In this document: piece by piece, positions 7,896 through 13,433 of the stretch
Position numbering within the stretch: position 1 is the first letter of the stretch
How the letters are laid out: each line of letters begins with the position of its first letter
Translations under genes and position numbers: made by a program
Origin: CBFDCQ01 sp965603355
Lineage (GTDB): Bacteria > Hydrogenedentota > CAZGCA01 > CBFDCQ01
Assembly: GCA_965603355.1 (NCBI GenBank)
Contig: CBFDCQ010000060.1
Location: 1-19,842, forward strand
Reading direction: 5' to 3'
DNA: 19,842 bases
The notes under the pieces: generated by a model
What the model was told of the DNA's origin: nothing
Databases searched by the model: none
What the model saw: the letters and a program-made list of their open reading frames with translations, nothing else

Positions 7896-8687
7896 TCAGC
7901 GCCCTTTCCACTCGGGCTTACGTTTCTCGACGAACGCCATGGGTCCTTCGATCAAGTCCTCGGACGAGTACATGGCCATCATTCCCGGGAACATCTCGAC
8001 AATCGCCTTCTCGAGCGGCATTTCCATTCCCTTGATCGCCGCTTCCTTACTCGCACGGACGGATAACGGTGCGCACGCCAGCACCTCGGCGGCCCACTTG
8101 TTCGCGGTCTCCATCAGTTTGTCCAGCGGAACCACTTCGTTCACGATCCCGTACTGCAGCGCTTCCTGCACCGGTACCCTGCGGGCGGTCAGCATCATGC
8201 CCATGGCGAGATGGTACGGAATGTGCCTGGGAAGCTTGTGCACACCGCCTGCAGCCGCCATAAGACCTACGCGCGGTTCCGGCAACCCGAAGCTGGCGTT
8301 CTCCGAGGCGATGATGATGTCGCAGCTCAGCGCTATCTCGAACCCGCCGCCGAGCGCCAGACCGTTGACCGCCGCAATGAACGGTTTGAAGCAGTCCAAC
8401 CGCCTGGTGATACCGGCAAACCCGCCCTTGCATTTGGCAAATCCCTCAGCTACAGCACCTGGACCCTCCCGCGCCTGAAACTTGAGATCGTTGCCCGCCG
8501 AAAACGCCCGGTCGCCCGTGCCCGTGATGATGCATACCCACTCGTCGGGATTGTCTGCGAACTCGTTGAACACCGCATCCATCTCCTGCGCGATAGGCGG
8601 GTGTATCGCGTTCATCACCTCCGGACGATTAATCGTCAACGTGGTGATGTGGTCCTTCTTCTCGACCGTGATAAACTCGTAAGCCAT
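7896..8687 (-). CDS. Enoyl-CoA hydratase/isomerase (crotonase) family protein
   Basis: This 263-residue crotonase should hydrate a 2-enoyl-CoA to 3-hydroxyacyl-CoA in the cytoplasm. The oxyanion-hole segments are AFSAGNDLKF (61-70) and NGLALGGGFEIAL (108-120). Both catalytic glutamates of true hydratases are present: E117 in GGGFE and E137 in LPEPRVG. That favours hydratase over the isomerase, dehalogenase or ligase branches of the family, though a dienoyl-CoA hydratase of ring degradation cannot be excluded. Length is standard. The ATG at 8687 follows AAGGAGG with six bases spacing, which decides it over a TTG two codons upstream. It starts 36 bases after the dehydrogenase stop, so the two are almost certainly co-transcribed. 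A 200-base gap with stem-loops separates it from the dehydratase subunit downstream. Confidence 0.93.
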   Translation of the reverse strand: MAYEFITVEKKDHITTLTINRPEVMNAIHPPIAQEMDAVFNEFADNPDEWVCIITGTGDRAFSAGNDLKFQAREGPGAVAEGFAKCKGGFAGITRRLDCFKPFIAAVNGLALGGGFEIALSCDIIIASENASFGLPEPRVGLMAAAGGVHKLPRHIPYHLAMGMMLTARRVPVQEALQYGIVNEVVPLDKLMETANKWAAEVLACAPLSVRASKEAAIKGMEMPLEKAIVEMFPGMMAMYSSEDLIEGPMAFVEKRKPEWKGR

Positions 8688-8723
8688 TTTCAACCTCCTT
8701 TTCTCCGTTGATCTGCTCAGGGA

Positions 8724-9875
8724 TTACCTGTATCCACCCTCCCTGATCATCTTGGTGGGTTTGAATATCTCCTTGCTGTACTTTTCCGCCAACCTTTCCA
8801 GTCGTTTCGCAAGGTCTTCAGGCTCGACGCTTTTGGCAATAGCCATCGGACCGACTGGATTGCCGCTGGAATTGACCAGGGCCAGATCAACGTCCTCCGC
8901 CGAGCATACGCCCATCTCGATGAGCTTCGTCGCCTCATTGACCTGGACGGCAATCGCATTCAACGGGTCGAACTTGTCCGTCGCCTTGGACAGGTCGATC
9001 TCCGGGCGACCCTGAGACCAATCGAAATAGCCCTTGCCGGTCTTTTTGCCAAGATTGCCCTCTTCCATCATCTTGACAAGATGCGGCATTGGCGCAAAGT
9101 CCGGATGCACGTTCTTCGCATAGTACCTGGCGCCCTGCACGCTTACATCGATCCCGGTGTAGTCCGTCAACTCGCATGGCCCCATCGGTGAACCAAGCGA
9201 CCTCAAGAAGGCATCGAGCTCCTCAGGTTGGACTTCGCCGGACTCGAGGATCGACCGAATCAATACGCCGGCGGGCGCGTTCACCCGATTCACAATGAAC
9301 CCCGGCACGTCCTTCTTGACGATGACCGGTACCTTCTTGACCTTGTTCACATAGTCGTACCCGATCTGCATGGTCTCGTCGGAGGTCTTGTCGCCTCGGA
9401 TCACCTCGACCAACCTCATCAGCACCGCCGGGTTGAAGTAGTGCATGCCGAGCACTTTCTCCGGCCGGTTCGTTGCCGAGGCGATCTCCGTGATGCTCAT
9501 CGTGGAGGTGTTCGACGCCAGCAGCGCATGCTCCGGCGCTGCCTTGTCCATCTCGGCGAAAATCTGCTTCTTCAGATCGAGCACTTCCGGTGCCGCCTCG
9601 GTGGCAAGGTCCGCGTCTTTCACGGCCTCGGCCAGATCCAGCGTCTTCTTCAAGAGTTTGCTCTTGATCTCCTCGTAGCGGTCTGCCGGCACCTTGTCCT
9701 TCGAGACAAGCTTCTCCAGACTCTGGTAGATGCGCTCCTCACCACGATCAACGAACTCCTGCGTGATGTCGTACAGGTTAACCTTATACCCGGCGATCAA
9801 GGCTATTTCGGCTATCCCGTGCCCCATGTCGCCGGCGCCGACCACGGCTACAGTCTTAATATCGTCAACCGTCAT
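8724..9875 (-). CDS. 3-hydroxyacyl-CoA dehydrogenase (3-hydroxybutyryl-CoA dehydrogenase type) with doubled C-terminal domain
   Basis: This 383-residue NAD-dependent enzyme oxidises 3-hydroxyacyl-CoA to 3-ketoacyl-CoA. The N-terminal Rossmann domain has GAGDMGHG (13-20) and D36 at the end of strand two, typical for NAD. The catalytic set is S124 (SNTSTMSI), H145 (HYFNPA), E157 and N196 (FIVNR), at spacings close to those of characterised enzymes. The first helical C-terminal domain spans about 190-290. After a linker a second, partly degenerate copy of the same domain follows (about 305-375, with VQVNEATKLIEMGVCSAEDVD and GNPVGPMAIA), so the protein is about 100 residues longer than the common 280-residue form. 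GAGGAGG lies eight bases before the ATG. It sits between thiolase and crotonase genes, all on the - strand, forming the hydration-oxidation-thiolysis series. Confidence 0.94.
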   Translation of the reverse strand: MTVDDIKTVAVVGAGDMGHGIAEIALIAGYKVNLYDITQEFVDRGEERIYQSLEKLVSKDKVPADRYEEIKSKLLKKTLDLAEAVKDADLATEAAPEVLDLKKQIFAEMDKAAPEHALLASNTSTMSITEIASATNRPEKVLGMHYFNPAVLMRLVEVIRGDKTSDETMQIGYDYVNKVKKVPVIVKKDVPGFIVNRVNAPAGVLIRSILESGEVQPEELDAFLRSLGSPMGPCELTDYTGIDVSVQGARYYAKNVHPDFAPMPHLVKMMEEGNLGKKTGKGYFDWSQGRPEIDLSKATDKFDPLNAIAVQVNEATKLIEMGVCSAEDVDLALVNSSGNPVGPMAIAKSVEPEDLAKRLERLAEKYSKEIFKPTKMIREGGYR

Positions 9876-9935
9876 TGTATCGCCCTCCTCAATTCCCTAT
9901 CTGCCTTAGGTGAGTTGCTCCCCCTGGAAGTTCAC

Positions 9936-9962
9936 ACGGGCTGGGTCTCAGCCCAGCCCCGT
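9936..9962. other. Strong GC-rich hairpin between thiolase and dehydrogenase genes
   Basis: GGGCTGGG (9938-9945) and CCCAGCCC (9952-9959) pair perfectly around a six-base loop, and the flanking AC and GT extend the stem past one bulged C. It lies 14 bases beyond the thiolase stop, in the 100-base gap before the dehydrogenase. No T-run follows on the - strand, so full termination is unlikely. It may act as an mRNA processing or stability element, or attenuate downstream genes. Confidence 0.5.
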
Positions 9963-9975
9963 CCCGTACAATCTG

Positions 9976-11193
9976 CTACACTTCTCGTTCGATGAGCGTC
10001 GCCACGCCCTGGCCGCCGCCGCAGCAGGCGGTTGCCACACCGTAGTTACCACCTTTCACCTCGAGGATGCGGGCCAGCGTACCCACGAGCCTCACCCCGC
10101 TCGCTCCCAGCGGGTGACCGATAGCTATAGCTCCTCCCATCACGTTGACCCTGTCGGGATCGAGGCCCAACTCCTTGATGCAGTTGAGCACAACCACGCT
10201 AAACGCCTCGTTGATTTCCCAGTAATCAACATCTTTCGGCTCAAGCCCGGCAACTTCTAGGGCCTTCTTGGTCGCAGGAACGGGACCCACGCCCATGATC
10301 GTAGGGTCAACTCCTGCAAAGCCGATCGACCGGATGGTCCCCATCGGCTTGATCCCTTTCTTCTCGGCCGTCTCCTTCGACATCAGCAACATCGACGTCG
10401 CTGCAGCGTTCAGAGGCGATGAGTTACCCGCCGTCATAACACCCTGGTAATACTCCCAGTCGGGTGACATCGGTGCAAAGGCCGGTTTCAGAGAAGCCGT
10501 GGCTTCGTAAGTCGCGCCGTCGCGGATACCCTGGTCCCTGTCAACGACCATGGTACTGCCGTCGGCCTGCTCTGCTTCGATCGGCATGATCTCCCCGCCG
10601 AAAAAGCCTTCATTCCGCGCTTTCTCAGCGAGATTGTGCGCGCGGACTCCCCACCTGTCGATATCCTCCTTGCTGATGTCCTCTCGCAGGGTGAAGAGTT
10701 TCTCGGCCGTGAGACCCATGTTCATCGCGTTCATCATGTCCCAGTGCGCGTACTTCTCCTCCGTGAACAGGGCAGGGTTCGGAACGATGCCCGTGGTGCC
10801 ATCTATCGGGACGCGGGTCATGTGCTCCATGCCGGCCGCTATGGCGATATCGGCATACCCCATCGCGATCTCCATGAAGCCAATCTGTATACCCGCCATC
10901 GCCGAACCGCACTGTTGATCCACGAACTTGGCGGCGACCGTCTCCGGGAAGTTCGCCATGAACACCGGGACACGACCACCGTACGTCCACTGTTCGGTAA
11001 CACCTTGAGCGGACCCCGTGATACAGTCGTCCACCTCGCTCGCGTCAATGCCTGCACGCTTGACCAACTCCGGCAGCAGTCTGCCCAGGAGATCATCGCC
11101 CCTGAGTTTGTGGAACCAATCTCTGCCCGGATCATTTGGCCTGGACCTCGACTGGGCCGTTCTCAGATACCCTGCAATTACCACATCTCTCAT
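9976..11193 (-). CDS. Thiolase (acetyl-CoA C-acyltransferase)
   Basis: This 405-residue thiolase cleaves 3-ketoacyl-CoA with free CoA to give acetyl-CoA and a shortened acyl-CoA, or works in reverse. The nucleophilic cysteine is C95 in DQQCGSAMAG. The second half carries NEAF (328-331), GGAIAIGHPLGASG with H360, and CCGGGQG with C390, so the full Cys-His-Cys active site is present. Length is typical. The ATG at 11193 is preceded by AAGGAGG at seven bases; a GTG two codons upstream is only a base away from that site and is unlikely. It lies 110 bases downstream of tetR on the same strand with no promoter that I can see between them, and 100 bases upstream of the dehydrogenase. Degradative use is inferred from the neighbours. 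Confidence 0.95.
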   Translation of the reverse strand: MRDVVIAGYLRTAQSRSRPNDPGRDWFHKLRGDDLLGRLLPELVKRAGIDASEVDDCITGSAQGVTEQWTYGGRVPVFMANFPETVAAKFVDQQCGSAMAGIQIGFMEIAMGYADIAIAAGMEHMTRVPIDGTTGIVPNPALFTEEKYAHWDMMNAMNMGLTAEKLFTLREDISKEDIDRWGVRAHNLAEKARNEGFFGGEIMPIEAEQADGSTMVVDRDQGIRDGATYEATASLKPAFAPMSPDWEYYQGVMTAGNSSPLNAAATSMLLMSKETAEKKGIKPMGTIRSIGFAGVDPTIMGVGPVPATKKALEVAGLEPKDVDYWEINEAFSVVVLNCIKELGLDPDRVNVMGGAIAIGHPLGASGVRLVGTLARILEVKGGNYGVATACCGGGQGVATLIEREV

Positions 11194-11303
11194 CGTCACA
11201 CCTCCTTGACTATCTCTCCACGATCACCCGACCTGTGTACGCCGTTTTCTGCAGTCTGTTACTTCCCTCTTTCAAACCCCATCGTGAGTTGCTTGCCCAC
11301 TCT

Positions 11304-11948
11304 TTACGCCCTCTCTTGCTCGACCGTACTGACCTCTTCAAGCAGTTCGTTTCGAGCAGCCGAATTGGATCGAACCGCACACCATACCATCTCAGCTATC
11401 TCGTCAACATATTCAACGATGTCGCACTCGACACGACCCGAGGCGTACTCGAGAGCAAGTTGCACCGGCATTGTGAAACTTAGTGTCGGCAGCCATGGCA
11501 AAGCTTCCTTAACTTCGCCGCTGGCTTGACCCCGAACGAACAACTGCTCCAATGCCTGCAACGGACCTAAACTCCACGGCGGCTCTTTCTCGTCCTCGAC
11601 TGCCTTCCTGCCTTCCGGACCAAAAAAGTACAGCGCCGCCTGCGGCGACTCCTTTACCCATTCGAAAAGCAACTTGATGGTACTCCGAATCCTGTCCGGG
11701 GTGCACTGCGCATCTCGCACGGCATCCCATTCGAGTTGTTCCAACTCCCTGGAAATTGAGTTGAGTAAGTCCAGCGCGAGATCCTGTTTCGAATTGAAGT
11801 AATGGTAGATATTCCCCTTGGACAAGCCCGATTGCGCGGCTATCTCGTCTACGGTTGTTTCCTTATACCCCTTGGTAACGAACAGGTCGAGTGCCGATGC
11901 TCTGATGCGCTCCAGAGATTTCTCCCGCCTCGCGCTCTTACTCGCCAT
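11304..11948 (-). CDS. TetR/AcrR-family transcriptional regulator
   Basis: This 214-residue regulator has a clear TetR N-terminal domain: DLFVTKGYKETTVDEIAAQSG followed by LSKGNIYHYFNSKQDL, with the helix-turn-helix at about residues 31-51. The C-terminal ligand domain (about 60-214) is variable and gives no ligand, although an acyl-CoA is the obvious guess from the operon. The ATG at 11948 is chosen because the alignment-like start MASKSARREKSLERI fits the family; a longer form from 12008 would add 20 residues of poor sequence and lie close to the promoter start. It is the first gene after the promoter at 12048-12076, and the palindrome at 12029-12044 is its likely operator, so it probably represses its own transcript and the thiolase-to-dehydratase genes behind it. 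Confidence 0.93.
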   Translation of the reverse strand: MASKSARREKSLERIRASALDLFVTKGYKETTVDEIAAQSGLSKGNIYHYFNSKQDLALDLLNSISRELEQLEWDAVRDAQCTPDRIRSTIKLLFEWVKESPQAALYFFGPEGRKAVEDEKEPPWSLGPLQALEQLFVRGQASGEVKEALPWLPTLSFTMPVQLALEYASGRVECDIVEYVDEIAEMVWCAVRSNSAARNELLEEVSTVEQERA

Positions 11949-12028
11949 GGTATACTCGTCCCGTTGCGTGTAGCTGGTGAGAGATATGCAAACGAACGTT
12001 CCCCCCAATGGATGCGTTCCGTTTCATA

Positions 12029-12044
12029 AACCGACTGGTCAGTT
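12029..12044. promoter_or_regulatory. Probable TetR operator at the transcription start of the acyl-CoA operon
   Basis: AACCGACTGGTCAGTT is an imperfect palindrome of the form AACnGACnnGTCnGTT, a size and style common for TetR-family regulators of fatty-acid and CoA-ester genes. It begins four bases downstream of the -10 box of the leftward promoter and covers the predicted start of transcription, a classical place for repression. Confidence 0.6.
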
Positions 12045-12047
12045 GCT

Positions 12048-12076
12048 ATTGTACGGCGGCTCGGGTCGTCTGTCAA
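12048..12076 (-). promoter_or_regulatory. Near-consensus sigma70 promoter for tetR and the acyl-CoA operon
   Basis: Read on the - strand, TTGACA (12071-12076) is followed after 17 bases by TACAAT (12048-12053), which differs from consensus in one base. Transcription should start near 12041 and leave a leader of about 93 bases before the tetR ATG. The box pair and exact spacing make this the best promoter in the window. Confidence 0.75.
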
Positions 12077-12143
12077 GGAGGAAATGTGGGGCGGAGCGCG
12101 AGGATCAACCTGCGAGAAGGAGGCCATGACAGTAAAATCGGCC

Positions 12144-12173
12144 TTGACAGCGGCTGAGCAATGCCGGTATGTT
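12144..12173 (+). promoter_or_regulatory. Probable sigma70 promoter for the divergent amidohydrolase
   Basis: TTGACA (12144-12149) is followed after 18 bases by TATGTT (12168-12173), four of six matches to the -10 consensus. Transcription would start near 12180, about 88 bases before the amidohydrolase ATG. The rest of the 319-base divergent region 11949-12267 holds the leftward promoter, its operator and a 55-codon open frame (12084-12251) that I do not take as a gene. The TetR palindrome lies about 100 bases upstream of this promoter. Confidence 0.5.
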
Positions 12174-12267
12174 ACCAGGGAACCCGCAGGCGGTGGTCGC
12201 GTGCAGCTCCATAGTGGGAAATTTGAGACTGCATTAAGATTGATCACATGATCTTCAGGATGCAAGC

Positions 12268-13275
12268 ATGGCGGAGGCATTTCCAGGAAGTGACGAGTGG
12301 CTCGCACAAGTCAGCGAGTCGATTATCGATCCGGAGCGCGCAATCGTGGACCCTCATCACCACCTGTGGGACTGGCGGCTGGGTTTCAAATACGTACTTG
12401 AAGACCTGTGGGCAGACACCGGCTCGGGTCACAACGTGATCAAGACGGTGTTCCTCGAATGCGGCGCGAACTACCGCACGGATGGTCCTGATCATTTGAA
12501 ACCGGTCGGCGAGACCATTTTTGTGGAGGCTATCGCAGCAGCGTCTCGTTCGGGCGAGGGGGCGGAGATCGCCGCCATCGTTGCGCGCGCTGATCTGCAG
12601 GGGGCCGAACTGGATGAAGTGCTCGATGCTCATGAGGAAGCAGGCAAGGGGTTGTTTCGCGGCATTCGTCACTCGGGCGCCAGAGATCTCCATACCGAAG
12701 TTCTTTCCATACCCGGTAAAGGACCGGAAGGTCTCTATGCGTCGGATGAGTTCCGTCAGGGGGTTGCCAAGCTTGGAGAGCGAGGCTACACGTACGACAC
12801 CTGGCACTATCACCACCAGAATCCCGATTTCAGGAACCTGGCCGCAGCGGTGCCGGGTACCACAATGATTCTTGACCATTTCGGCACACCGCTGGGCGTC
12901 GGACCCTATGCCGACCAGCGTGAGGAAATCTTTGCGCGGTGGTGCGACGACATCGCCGCCATCGCAGAGTGTCCGAACGTCGTTGCCAAGCTCGGCGGCC
13001 TCGCCATGCCCGATAACGGCTTCGGCTGGGACACGCGCGCCGTGCCGCCATCGTCAGACGAGTTTGTCGAGGCGCAGGCTCGCTACTATCACCACACCAT
13101 AGAGTGCTTCGGGGCTGATCGCTGCATGTTCGAGAGTAACTTTCCCGTGGACCGTCTTTCGCTTTCTTATCACGTGCTGTGGAACGGTCTTAAGAAGATC
13201 GCCGCCAAGTACAGTGAAGAGGATCAAGCGGCCCTTTTCAGCGGCACGGCGAGCAGAGTGTACAGGCTTGACTGA
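12268..13275 (+). CDS. Amidohydrolase-family (COG3618-type) metal-dependent hydrolase
   Basis: This 335-residue protein is a cytoplasmic TIM-barrel hydrolase of the Amidohydro_2 group (PF04909), related to sugar-lactone and 2-pyrone-4,6-dicarboxylate lactonases. Diagnostic segments are VDPHHHLWDW (27-36), carrying the first metal-binding histidines, RGIRH (131-135), the DTWHYHH segment (177-183), LDHFG with H204, and FESNFPVD (288-295), whose acidic end is the usual catalytic aspartate. There is no signal peptide. AGGA lies seven bases before the ATG. It is transcribed away from tetR and shares the regulatory region with the acyl-CoA operon, so a link, such as opening a lactone or ring-derived product, is possible but unproven. 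The right neighbour converges on it. Family call is firm; substrate unknown. Confidence 0.88.
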   Translation: MAEAFPGSDEWLAQVSESIIDPERAIVDPHHHLWDWRLGFKYVLEDLWADTGSGHNVIKTVFLECGANYRTDGPDHLKPVGETIFVEAIAAASRSGEGAEIAAIVARADLQGAELDEVLDAHEEAGKGLFRGIRHSGARDLHTEVLSIPGKGPEGLYASDEFRQGVAKLGERGYTYDTWHYHHQNPDFRNLAAAVPGTTMILDHFGTPLGVGPYADQREEIFARWCDDIAAIAECPNVVAKLGGLAMPDNGFGWDTRAVPPSSDEFVEAQARYYHHTIECFGADRCMFESNFPVDRLSLSYHVLWNGLKKIAAKYSEEDQAALFSGTASRVYRLD

Positions 13276-13284
13276 TTCCAGACG

Positions 13285-13386
13285 TCAGCGTTCTCTTGTG
13301 ACCTGGAGGTCCAGCTTTTCCGAGAGCGCAAACGCCGGTAGACTCAAGATGAAAGGCCACCCCCCACCCTTCTGGAAACTGCACAT
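13285..13386 (-). other. 33-codon open frame of unknown nature with internal palindrome
   Basis: Between the converging amidohydrolase and symporter genes, a - strand frame opens with ATG at 13386 and reads MCSFQKGGGWPFILSL, then PAFALSEKLDLQVTRER before TGA. Its composition looks protein-like and unlike random intergenic DNA, but no ribosome binding site precedes it and I cannot name a family. It contains the palindrome CTGGAGGTCCAG at 13303-13314. It could be a tiny gene, a gene fragment, or part of a dispersed intergenic repeat. Confidence 0.3.
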
Positions 13387-13433
13387 AGGCGAACACCACG
13401 GTACCGAGAGAAGCAAAAAGCACTGTGCGGTAA

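Noticed and set aside
12084..12251. 55-codon + strand frame before the amidohydrolase, with AAGGAGG just ahead of two possible ATGs
   Set aside because: The spacing of only two bases is too short for both starts, the frame overlaps the amidohydrolase promoter, and the product resembles nothing known. Probably chance, though a leader peptide is not excluded.
11849..12307. 152-codon - strand frame across the tetR promoter region
   Set aside because: It overlaps tetR, both promoters and the amidohydrolase start, and has Pro/Arg/Ser-rich low-information sequence typical of a shadow frame.
13303..13314. CTGGAGGTCCAG followed by CTTTTCC as a bidirectional terminator between converging genes
   Set aside because: The loop would be only two bases and the T-run is short and broken, so it does not form a good intrinsic terminator.
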